A stretch of 64,000 nucleotides of DNA from Acidobacteriota bacterium (lineage in GTDB: Bacteria; Acidobacteriota; Thermoanaerobaculia; UBA5066; Gp7-AA6): NCBI GenBank assembly GCA_020199905.1, contig JAIVJS010000076.1, positions 1 through 64,000 of the forward strand, read 5' to 3'. The position numbers were made by a program, and so were the translations under genes. The first letter of the stretch is position 1. Every line of letters starts with the position of its first letter. The notes beneath the pieces were generated by a model. It was not told the origin of the DNA. It saw nothing but the letters and a program-made list of their open reading frames with translations, and did no database searches. Below, one piece after another: positions 49,318 through 56,735 of the stretch.

Positions 49318-49503
49318 ACGGCTGGGAGGAGGCTCACGCTGCGGGAGCGGGAGCGAGCAACGCGAGCGGAAGCGACGGCAGGCTCTCGCTGCGGGAGCGT
49401 AGCGAGCGGAGGGACGAGGCGAGCGGTCGAGCCTTCAGGCGAGCCGCTCGGCGGTGCGTTCGCCGGCGGGCGAACGCACGTCCCGCAGCGAGCGAAGCGA
49501 CGG
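49318..49503 (-). repeat. Dispersed palindromic element, copy 4 (long form)
   Basis: Begins GGCTGGGAGGAGGCTCACGC, contains a second partial unit (AGGCTCTCGCTGCGGGAGCG, 49380), the inner GCGAGCGGTCGAGCC / GGCGAGCCGCTCG pair, an extra hairpin GTGCGTTCGCC / GGCGAACGCAC, and ends CACGTCCCGCAGCGAGCG..GCGACGG. The outer 12-nt arms CTCGCTGCGGGA / TCCCGCAGCGAG are perfectly complementary. Its right end is 1 nt from the stop (49505) of the next minus-strand gene. Confidence 0.85.
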
Positions 49504-49504
49504 A

Positions 49505-50440
49505 TTACTTGAGCTCGACCTCGTCGCCGACCTGGAGCATCCGGTTTGAGTCGGTCAGACGGACGACGGACCAGCGATCGCCCACGTTCAGCACGGCGCC
49601 CTCCCCCAGATATGTCCTCGGAATGGACACACCCGGCGGCGGCGGGAGCGTGACCCAGTAGGTTCCCATCGCCTTGATCCCGTACTCCCGCCCGGAGGAG
49701 TAGCGGAACAGGGTCACGAAGTCGCCGGGCTGGAGGCCATCGGCCGCGCCGAGGTCGACGATGACCATCTGGTCGGCTCCCAGGGCGACGACGCCGTCCT
49801 TGCTGAACACGATGCGTCCCTTCGCCTTACCGGAGGGGAGGTCGCCCGATTTCGCCATGGGACTCTTGCGCACCAGCGGAATCGGGATCGGCTCGAACCT
49901 CTTCAGGGAGGCGAACATCGGGATGTCGCTGCACGCCGAGGTCACCCGGACGATCGCCGTGCGCGCCTCGACGCTGTCCACCACCGCGCGGCCGCGATAC
50001 TGGTAAAAGCGGCCCATCGACTTCTCGGTCAGCGGGTGAATGACGTCCTGCTCGGGCGTCACGATCCAGAACTGGTCACCGACTTTGAGTCCCGTGTCGT
50101 ACCCGCCGTCCACGTAGAGCATGTCGTCGGTTATGTAGTCGGTCTGCTCGAAGAGGTTCTCCGCGCCATGGACCCTCACCGGGAAATGCTCGCCGGGCGG
50201 GGCGATGTATCCGAAGCAGTACACGTCGCTTTCGAAACCGACCGGTTGCGGCGCCGAGTCCGTGGTCACGGGGACGTGCCTCGGCCTTTCGACTCGCGTG
50301 ACGACCGGCGTCGCGTTCTGGGTCTCGGGGCCGAGCCGGGCTCCACCGAGCGGCACCGGTTTCGCCGCCTGTCCGAAGGCGGCCGCCGACCAGGTCATGG
50401 CGAGAGACAGCACGACAGTAGAACGCGAGGGGAGGCGCAT
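49505..50440 (-). CDS. Secreted protein with beta-rich C-terminus, unknown
   Basis: 311 aa. Signal peptide (TVVLSLAMTWSAAAFGQ), then a Pro-rich linker and DVYCFGYIAPPGE, VDGGYDTGLKVGDQFWIVTP, and a repeat-like second copy of the same kind, LGAADGLQPGDFVTLFRYSS, plus GEGAVLNVGDRWSVVRLTDS. These paired 'GLKVGD/GLQPGD' turns resemble the SH3-like/FlgT-C or LysM-associated beta domains of envelope proteins. No enzyme motif. Possibly binds the cell wall. Located downstream of bamD with about 50 nt between. Confidence 0.65.
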   Translation of the reverse strand: MRLPSRSTVVLSLAMTWSAAAFGQAAKPVPLGGARLGPETQNATPVVTRVERPRHVPVTTDSAPQPVGFESDVYCFGYIAPPGEHFPVRVHGAENLFEQTDYITDDMLYVDGGYDTGLKVGDQFWIVTPEQDVIHPLTEKSMGRFYQYRGRAVVDSVEARTAIVRVTSACSDIPMFASLKRFEPIPIPLVRKSPMAKSGDLPSGKAKGRIVFSKDGVVALGADQMVIVDLGAADGLQPGDFVTLFRYSSGREYGIKAMGTYWVTLPPPPGVSIPRTYLGEGAVLNVGDRWSVVRLTDSNRMLQVGDEVELK

Positions 50441-50487
50441 GGCGGCTCCTAAAAAAATACGGTTAAACCGGAATTGTACCGTACTTT

Positions 50488-51312
50488 TTACTCGCTCTTT
50501 CGGCCGGTGTCAACGGACGCGGTGGCCGGCTGGGGCAGTTTTCCGCCTCTTTCGCGGGCTTTCTTGGCGAATTCGCTGGCCGGGAACTCCTCGACCAGGC
50601 GGGAGTAGTAGCGCGATGCCTCATCCTGCCGGCCCAGCCGCTGGAGGACCTGACCCTCATAGAAGAAGAGCTTGTCCCTCCGGCCGTACTCCGGGAATCG
50701 CTGCTCGAGCTGGGCGAAGCGGGCGAGCGCCGCCCCCGCGGCGCCCTTGCGCATGTAGAAGTAGCCGACGGCGAACTCGTGCTCGGCGAGCAGGTCGACG
50801 AGCGCGTGGATGCGGGCGTTGGCCGCCGCGGAGTGGCTCGAATTGGGAAACTCCCGCAGGAGAGCCCGGTACTGCTCGATCGCCTCGCGGGTCGAGGTCT
50901 GGTCGCGATCGGGCTTCTCGTGCTCGCGGTCGTAGCAGACGGCGAACTGGTAGCGGGCGTAATCCCGCTCGGAGGCCCCGGGATAGCGGTTCAAGAAGTC
51001 GCGGTAGCGGAATCGCGCCTCCGTGTAGCCGGTCGTACCTCCCTGCTTGAAGAAGGAATCCGCGACCATGAGGAGCGCCTGCCGGCCCAGGGGATCGTTG
51101 GGATAGGTCTCGAAGACGAAGCTCAGGTACTTGCGGCCCGCGTCGTACTTCTTCCTCTCGATCAGGGCCTTGCCCTTCTCGAAGAGCCCCTCCTTGGGGG
51201 TCGAAAGCAGCTCGGTCGTGATCTTGTCCGGCTTCTTGGAGGAGGAGGCGCAGCCGGCGGCCATCAGCACGGCAGCCAGGATCAGCGCGGTCTTCGTCTC
51301 TCGGATCTTCAA
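50488..51312 (-). CDS. bamD: Outer-membrane assembly lipoprotein BamD
   Basis: 274 aa. Lipoprotein signal (ALILAAVLMAAGCASS, lipobox AAGC). TPR-rich body: LFEKGKALIERKKYDAGRKY, FETYPNDPLGRQALLMVADS, EARFRYRDFLNRYPGASERD, YARYQFAVCYDREHEKPDRD, then AIEQYRALLREFPNSSHSAA. This is the BamD/ComL pattern; with BamA it inserts beta-barrel proteins into the outer membrane, which implies a diderm envelope. C-terminal TPRs continue to ~250. First codons overlap rpe's stop (ATGA). Confidence 0.9.
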   Translation of the reverse strand: MKIRETKTALILAAVLMAAGCASSSKKPDKITTELLSTPKEGLFEKGKALIERKKYDAGRKYLSFVFETYPNDPLGRQALLMVADSFFKQGGTTGYTEARFRYRDFLNRYPGASERDYARYQFAVCYDREHEKPDRDQTSTREAIEQYRALLREFPNSSHSAAANARIHALVDLLAEHEFAVGYFYMRKGAAGAALARFAQLEQRFPEYGRRDKLFFYEGQVLQRLGRQDEASRYYSRLVEEFPASEFAKKARERGGKLPQPATASVDTGRKSE

Positions 51313-51980
51313 ACTCTCACTCCTCCCCGGGCTGCCGCCCGAAGTCTTTCTATGGCGGCCCCGGGGTCATCCTGACCGTAAACCGATGTGCCCGCGACGA
51401 GAATTTCAGCGCCCGCGCTCGCGAGGTCGGCGGCATTCGAGAGATCGACTCCCCCGTCGACCTCGATCGCGGCCCCTCGGCGCGCTTCCAGGACCGCCTG
51501 GCGGAGGCTCCGGACCTTCTCGACCGAGTGCGGCAGGAACGCCTGTCCCCCCCGCCCCGGGTTCACCGACATGACCACCGCATAGTCCAGGTCTCCCCAC
51601 GAATCCGCCAGCGCGCCGACCGGCGTGGCCGGGTTCAAGACCGCGCCGGCTCGGGCGCCGCCCCGCCGGATCACCTCGAGGCACCTCTGAAGATGACGGG
51701 TCGCCTCGACGTGCACCGAGATCCAGTCGGCGCCGGCCTCGAGGTACCGGTCGAGCGACTCCTCCGGATTCTCGATCATCAGGTGTACGTCGAGCGGCAG
51801 CCGCGTCGCTCGCTTGAGTGCGGCCACCACCGGCGGCCCGATGGTGAGGTTGGGGACGAAGTGCCCGTCCATCACGTCGACGTGCACGGCGTCCGCCCCC
51901 CCCTCCTCGGCGATCGCGAGAGCGTCGGCCAGGCGCGCGAAGTCCGCGGACAGCAGCGAGGGCGCGATCCGGACGTTCAT
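51309..51980 (-). CDS. rpe: Ribulose-phosphate 3-epimerase
   Basis: 223 aa. TIM barrel: RIAPSLLSADFARLADAL, HVDVMDGHFVPNLTIGPPVV, HLMIENPEE, MSVNPGRGGQAFLPHSVEKV, EVDGGVDLSNAADLASAG. All metal ligands (H, D, H, D) are visible. Interconverts ribulose 5-phosphate and xylulose 5-phosphate. Overlaps the PASTA gene upstream (ATGA) and bamD downstream (ATGA), an unusual tight grouping also seen in Acidobacteria-like genomes. Confidence 0.96.
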   Translation of the reverse strand: MNVRIAPSLLSADFARLADALAIAEEGGADAVHVDVMDGHFVPNLTIGPPVVAALKRATRLPLDVHLMIENPEESLDRYLEAGADWISVHVEATRHLQRCLEVIRRGGARAGAVLNPATPVGALADSWGDLDYAVVMSVNPGRGGQAFLPHSVEKVRSLRQAVLEARRGAAIEVDGGVDLSNAADLASAGAEILVAGTSVYGQDDPGAAIERLRAAARGGVRV

Positions 51981-52723
51981 CGCGAAACCGGCAAGTTGAA
52001 CGCGTCGGACGCCCGGGAGACGGTCACGGACACGACCTCGCGCGACGACAGCGGCGATCCGGCCGTGGGGAATTGCTTGAGGACCGTGTTGGGGGGCACA
52101 CCTTCGTATGATTCGAACCGCGCGCTGCCGACGCGGAAGCCATACGCCTCGAGCCGCGACTTCATCACCTCGGCGTCTTTTCCGATCAGGTCCGGCATGA
52201 CGTACCGCGTCTCGGGGAGCCCTCGGTTGGTGAGGACGGCGACGGGAGCGTTCTTTGCGAGGGGCGACTCGGGCTCAGGGTCCTGCGCCACGATCCCGAT
52301 GCGGGCGGTCGGGTCGCGATACCAGGACAAAGCGCCGAGCTGGAGCGTGTCCTGCGCGAGACGCATCGCCGCCGCGCGGGGCGGCAGACCGGAGAGATCG
52401 GGGACCCGCAACTCCCGCGGTCCGAGCGACAGGACCACCCGCACGATCTGCGAGGGCTTGGCGAGCGATCCGCTCTCGGGCGACTGCGTCAGCACGAGAT
52501 TGCGGGGGATCCGGTCGTCGTTGCGGGCGCGCGCGGCCTGCTCGTCCACCTGGAGCCCGGTGTCGTGGGCGATCCGGATGGCCTCCGGGAGGGATTTCCC
52601 GACGAGGTCCGGGACGGTCAGCGACCGGCCGACGATCGACTTCTCGAAGGCGAGCCAGGCGCCCCCGAGAAAGATCGCCACGAGCAGAAACACGTAGAGG
52701 GCGCGAAAAAGAACCCGGCGCAT
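51977..52723 (-). CDS. Membrane-anchored PASTA-domain protein
   Basis: 248 aa. N-terminal anchor (ALYVFLLVAIFLGGAWLAFE), then three PASTA repeats: VPDLVGKSLPEAIRIAHDTG, VPDLSGLPPRAAAMRLAQDT, and MPDLIGKDAEVMKSRLEAYG. PASTA modules bind muropeptides or lipid II and normally sit on PASTA kinases or class A PBPs; here there is no kinase domain, and the gene is translationally coupled to rpe. Function as a peptidoglycan-sensing periplasmic protein is inferred. Confidence 0.88.
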   Translation of the reverse strand: MRRVLFRALYVFLLVAIFLGGAWLAFEKSIVGRSLTVPDLVGKSLPEAIRIAHDTGLQVDEQAARARNDDRIPRNLVLTQSPESGSLAKPSQIVRVVLSLGPRELRVPDLSGLPPRAAAMRLAQDTLQLGALSWYRDPTARIGIVAQDPEPESPLAKNAPVAVLTNRGLPETRYVMPDLIGKDAEVMKSRLEAYGFRVGSARFESYEGVPPNTVLKQFPTAGSPLSSREVVSVTVSRASDAFNLPVSR

Positions 52724-52743
52724 CCAGAAAACGTAGCATAGGG

Positions 52744-52894
52744 AAGCTTTCAGCGGTCAGCTCCCAGCCGTCAGCTCTGACCCCGGTTGTGACCCATTTC
52801 ATCGCCGATGAGAAGAGAGGGTCATGCAAAACATGATTTTTCCCCTGCATCGTCAGGATCGGGCTGACAGCTGATCGCTGATCGCTCACAGCTC
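52744..52894. repeat. Facing AGCTTTC/AGCGGTC heptad arrays
   Basis: Left arm 52744-52785 (AGCTTTC, AGCGGTC, AGCTCCC, AGCCGTC, AGCTCTG). Right arm 52862-52894 (GGGCTGA, CAGCTGA, TCGCTGA, TCGCTCA, CAGCTCC). They are inverted relative to each other, with 76 nt between that includes CATGCAAAACATG. The pair lies in the divergent gap between the PASTA and PHP genes. Confidence 0.85.
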
Positions 52895-52937
52895 CGCGTT
52901 TGACGGCGGGCTCGCGATTTGTAACCCTAGCTCTTTC

Positions 52938-53927
52938 ATGGACTCCTCCCGGCCGGATGAAACCGAGATCCCCGCCTGGTTCTCCGACGTCCGGTTCAAA
53001 AAGGCCGACCTCCACTGCCATTCGGTTTATTCGACCTTCAAGTACTTCCGGATCGCCAACACGCGGGACTCCTACAACCGCCCCGAAGAGGTCTACCGGG
53101 TGGCCAAGGAGAGGGGCATGGACTTCGTCACGCTGACGGACCATGACTCGATCGACGGCTGCCTCTACCTCCTGAACCAGAATCCCGACCTCGAGGACTT
53201 CTTCATCTCGGAAGAGGTCGAGACCTGGTTTCCGGACACTCGCCAGCGCATCCACGTCAACGTCTTCGACATCGACGAACGGCAGCACCGCGAGATCCAG
53301 CGGCTCCGCGAGAACATCTACGATCTCCACGCCTGGCTCCGGCAGGAAGGGATCCTTGCCTCCGCCAACCACATGTTTCAGAACTACCGGATGCGGAACT
53401 CGCCGCGCCAGTACTTCGAAGAGATGCTCCGTATGTTCGACGTCTTCGAAGTGAAAAACGGCGCCATGGCCTCTCAGCACAACCGTCTGATCGAGGACCT
53501 GATGGCCGTCGTCCGCGAGAAGCGCGGCGCCGTGTCGCTCGTCGCGGGCTCCGACGCCCATACCCTCGCTCCTCTGGCGAAGGTCTACACCGTGGCGGAG
53601 GGCGCGACGCCCCGGGAATTCCTGGCCCGCATCCGCTCGGGAGAGTGCTTCGTATGGGGCAGCGAGATGGGATTCCGCGTGCTGTTGTCAGACGTCTACC
53701 AGATGGTCTTCCGCTACTACGGCAGCGTCCTCGACTGGCGCAACCCGGAGTTCACGCGCGGCGAGAAGGCGCGCCATCTCGCCCTGGCGGCGATGGGGGC
53801 GCCGTTTTCGGCCGCCGGCGTCCCGTTCGCGCTCACGTCGCTCAACTACCTCAAACAGATCTTCGTCTCCCGCCGGATCGGGCAGGAGCTCCTCGAGAAA
53901 ATCGCGGATCCCGAGAAACCTTCCTGA
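52938..53927 (+). CDS. PHP-domain phosphoesterase
   Basis: 329 aa. Metal-binding motifs of the PHP superfamily: KADLHCHSVYST (HxH), TLTDHDSIDGC, then SANHMFQNYRM and VAGSDAHTLAPL. Similar to the PHP phosphoesterases acting on nucleotides or as histidinol-phosphatase relatives. Extended C-terminus (GFRVLLSDVYQMVFRYYG onward) is not family-typical; it may bind a partner or membrane. Next gene is endonuclease IV 32 nt later, so a nucleic acid context is possible. Confidence 0.85.
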   Translation: MDSSRPDETEIPAWFSDVRFKKADLHCHSVYSTFKYFRIANTRDSYNRPEEVYRVAKERGMDFVTLTDHDSIDGCLYLLNQNPDLEDFFISEEVETWFPDTRQRIHVNVFDIDERQHREIQRLRENIYDLHAWLRQEGILASANHMFQNYRMRNSPRQYFEEMLRMFDVFEVKNGAMASQHNRLIEDLMAVVREKRGAVSLVAGSDAHTLAPLAKVYTVAEGATPREFLARIRSGECFVWGSEMGFRVLLSDVYQMVFRYYGSVLDWRNPEFTRGEKARHLALAAMGAPFSAAGVPFALTSLNYLKQIFVSRRIGQELLEKIADPEKPS

Positions 53928-53959
53928 CGCGGAGAGACATCGGCGCCGCTCGCCAACGG

Positions 53960-54916
53960 GTGAGGCGAAAGACAGACAGGGCGCGGCCGCGACCCGAATC
54001 CTCCGCGGAGCGGGCGGGCGTCGACGGCGGCCGCGGACCGGCGAGCGACTCTCTTTTGATCGGCGCCCACCACTCGATCGCGGGAGGGACCCCGCGCGCC
54101 GTCGAGCGGGGGATCTCGACGGGGTGCCGCGTCCTCCAGATCTTCGTCAAGAACAACAGCCGCTGGGTCGGAAAGGAGATCCCCGACACGGAAGCGCGCG
54201 AGTTCCGCCGGACCGCGCGGGCTGCCTCTTTCTCTCACGTGGTCGCGCACGCGTCGTATCTCATCAACCTCGGCTCCCCCGCCGCCGCGCTGCGCGCCCA
54301 ATCCACGGCGGCGCTGGCCGACGAGATCGCGCGCTGCGGGCGCCTGGGGATTCCCGCGCTCGTTCTTCATCCGGGCTCTCACGGCGGAGAGGGCGAAGCG
54401 GCCGGCGTGACGCGGATCGCCGCGGGTCTCGACGAGGCGCTCGAGCGCACGGCGGGAGTGCGCGTGCGGGTGCTCCTCGAGACCGCGGCCGGACAGGGCA
54501 ACGCGGTGGGGCACACGTTCGAGCACCTGCGGGACATCCTGGGTGCCCTGCGGAGGCCCCGTCGGGTCGCCGTCTGCTTCGACACGTGTCACGTCCACGC
54601 CGCCGGCTACGACCTCGTCTCGGCGCGCGGCTGGGAGGAGACCGTCGGCGCGCTCGAACGGACCGTCGGCCTCGATCGCCTGCACGCGATCCATGTCAAC
54701 GACTCCAAGCGGCCGCGCGGATCCCGCGTCGACCGTCACGAGCACATCGGACTGGGAATGATCGGAGAAGCCGGCTTCCGCCATCTCCTCTCCGACTCGC
54801 GCCTCCAGGGCATACCAAAGTTTCTGGAGACTCCCAAGGACGAGGCGCTCGATTTCGATCGTAAGAATCTCGAGACCCTTCGCCGCCTCGCCGGCGAGGG
54901 CCCTCCGCCCGCATGA
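53960..54916 (+). CDS. nfo: Endonuclease IV
   Basis: 318 aa from GTG 53960, giving a 32-aa Arg-rich leader before LLIGAHHSIAGGTPRAVERG; TTG 54056 would give the family-typical ~286 aa. AP endonuclease family 2 signatures: IGAHHSIAGG, HASYLINLGSP, LVLHPGSHGGEGEA, LLETAAGQGNAVGHTFEHL, CFDTCHVHAAGYDL, HVNDSKRPRGSRVDRHEHIG. These supply zinc ligands for cleaving abasic sites in DNA repair. Ends by ATGA overlap with the next gene. Confidence 0.93.
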   Translation: MRRKTDRARPRPESSAERAGVDGGRGPASDSLLIGAHHSIAGGTPRAVERGISTGCRVLQIFVKNNSRWVGKEIPDTEAREFRRTARAASFSHVVAHASYLINLGSPAAALRAQSTAALADEIARCGRLGIPALVLHPGSHGGEGEAAGVTRIAAGLDEALERTAGVRVRVLLETAAGQGNAVGHTFEHLRDILGALRRPRRVAVCFDTCHVHAAGYDLVSARGWEETVGALERTVGLDRLHAIHVNDSKRPRGSRVDRHEHIGLGMIGEAGFRHLLSDSRLQGIPKFLETPKDEALDFDRKNLETLRRLAGEGPPPA

Positions 54917-55359
54917 GCCGCGCGCGGCGATCGCCCGAAAGCGTCGTCCTTCTGCTGGGAGCGGGAGCCCTCGCCGCGTGGTCCTTCGCGCGGCTTCCCG
55001 AGCCGCGGGAGATGTTCCGGCCCGCGATCACGCCGTTCGACCGCACGGATTCGCGAACCACGGCGGGCCCGGCGTTTCACTTCCTCTCGAGCGCGGCGCC
55101 GGCGGTTCCCGCGGGCGCGGCCGCCGTCGCCGTGACGGAACCGCGCGACGCCGCCCGCGAGAGCGCGCTCCACGGAGCCGCCGTCGCGCTTCTGCCGGGC
55201 CGCCGGGTCCTGCCCGGCGCGCAGTGGAATGCCTTCACACCGGATTACGAGGCGCAGGCGGAGTATGTCCTGGTGCTCGGGCCGCCCCCGGCCGTTTCTC
55301 CCGGGACTCGTCTCTTCGAGGGGGCCGGGGGATCAGTCTGGAAGCGGCGGCGCCCTTGA
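54913..55359 (+). CDS. Small membrane-anchored protein, unknown
   Basis: 148 aa overlapping nfo by ATGA. One N-terminal hydrophobic segment (SVVLLLGAGALAAWSFARLP), then an exported Ala/Pro-rich domain with FHFLSSAAPAVPAGAAAVAV and SALHGAAVALLPGRRVLPGA. No known domain. Its stop overlaps the next gene's TTG start as TTGA, so it is co-translated with the following membrane protein and may be its partner. Confidence 0.55.
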   Translation: MSRARRSPESVVLLLGAGALAAWSFARLPEPREMFRPAITPFDRTDSRTTAGPAFHFLSSAAPAVPAGAAAVAVTEPRDAARESALHGAAVALLPGRRVLPGAQWNAFTPDYEAQAEYVLVLGPPPAVSPGTRLFEGAGGSVWKRRRP

Positions 55360-56735
55360 GCGCGGCGGTGGCCTGGCTCGCGAGCGGCATCGCCCTTCCC
55401 GCGGCGGGAGCGCCGCTGCTGCTGCATCCCGCCTTCCGCCCGCTCGGTGTCGCGTGCCGGGCGGTGCTGGCAGCGGCGGCGGGCGCGGTTGTGCTTTCGT
55501 GGACGATGACCGTCCTGACCATCGCGCGCGTGCCGTGGACCGTCCCGCTCCTCGTCCCCCTCACGGCGGCGCAGTGTTTCGCGCTGCGGCTCGCTCTCGG
55601 ACGTCGCGGCCCTCCGGTGGACGGCGACGTCCCCCGCGATCGCTCCGTTCCTCTTTCCGCGTTCGAGCGCCTCGGAATCGTCGTCTGCGGCGGCGCGGTT
55701 CTCGCGGCTTTCGCGGCCGCGCTCGCCGCGGCGGCGACCTCGCCGGACCTCCTCCTCTTCTGGGGGCCGAAGGCAGAGGTCTTCGCGGCGGCGCGCCGGA
55801 TCGACGACGGATTCCTCGGCGAGCCTTTCCTCCGCTACCTGCACACGTCGTATCCGCCGCTCGTCACGAACCTCTACGCTTTCGCCACGCTCGCGGCGGG
55901 ACGGTTGCCGTGGATGGCCGCGGTGGCGACCTCGCCGCTGCTGCTCGGCGCGTGCGCGATGGCTCTTCCGGGAATCCTGCGGCGCTTCGCCGGCCGGAGC
56001 GAGGCCATCGCGGCGACGGCCGCCATCGCGGCGTGCCTCGGCTTTCTCTCCCACTCGCTCGAGATCGCCGGCAACGCCGACATGGCGCTCCTCCTCTTCC
56101 AGATCCTCGCGATGGCTTTGCTCCTCGGCCCGGATGTGCAGAGGCGGCCCGGTCAGCTGCTCGCGGGGCTGCTGTTTGCGGGCGCCGCGGCGGCGAAGGT
56201 GGAAGGCCTGCCGTTCGTGCTCGCCGCCGGAGCGCTGTTTCTCCGGACGCGGCGCCGGAACCTCCCCTGGCCCTCGGCGCCGGTGCTGCTGTTCGGGCCC
56301 GCCGCGCTGTCGCTCGGCGCGTGGTTCGTGTTCGGGCGGAGGACGTACCTGTTCGGCTGGTACGAAGGCTACGGCCGCACGCTCGACATCCACTGGGAGC
56401 GGCTCCCGCTCGTGCTCGCGGGGATCGGATCCGCGATGTGGCGCGCCGGGGCGGCGCTGGCGTGGCTCGTTCCCCTGGCGGCGTGGGTCGTCGCGCGGTC
56501 GCGGTCCCGCGGCTCCCTCTCCCCGGTCGGCCTCGCCTCCGTGCTTTCGGCCTTCTTCGTCTTCACGTATCTGCACGGCGGCCAGGACCCCACGCTGTGG
56601 ATCCAGTGGTCCGCCGGCCGCATCTTCATGGTGCTCGTTCCGCTTCTCGTTCTCGCCGCGGTGAGCGGTCCTCCGGCTTCCGACGCCGCGGGAAGCGCAG
56701 GAAGAAAAGGGAAATCGCCAGCGCTGCCAGGCTGA
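55356..56735 (+). CDS. Polytopic membrane protein, glycosyltransferase-39-like
   Basis: 459 aa from TTG 55356 (TTGA overlap); GTG 55368 is the alternative start. About 11-12 membrane helices (AVAWLASGIALPAAGAPLLL, CGGAVLAAFAAALAAAATSP, LLFQILAMALLLG). The first large periplasmic loop carries FWGPKAEVFAAARRIDDGFL and YLHTSYPPLVTNLYAFATLA, reminiscent of ArnT/PMT-type lipid-linked glycosyltransferases. The C-terminus overlaps the opposite-strand YfhO gene by 110 nt. Confidence 0.65.
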   Translation: MSAAVAWLASGIALPAAGAPLLLHPAFRPLGVACRAVLAAAAGAVVLSWTMTVLTIARVPWTVPLLVPLTAAQCFALRLALGRRGPPVDGDVPRDRSVPLSAFERLGIVVCGGAVLAAFAAALAAAATSPDLLLFWGPKAEVFAAARRIDDGFLGEPFLRYLHTSYPPLVTNLYAFATLAAGRLPWMAAVATSPLLLGACAMALPGILRRFAGRSEAIAATAAIAACLGFLSHSLEIAGNADMALLLFQILAMALLLGPDVQRRPGQLLAGLLFAGAAAAKVEGLPFVLAAGALFLRTRRRNLPWPSAPVLLFGPAALSLGAWFVFGRRTYLFGWYEGYGRTLDIHWERLPLVLAGIGSAMWRAGAALAWLVPLAAWVVARSRSRGSLSPVGLASVLSAFFVFTYLHGGQDPTLWIQWSAGRIFMVLVPLLVLAAVSGPPASDAAGSAGRKGKSPALPG

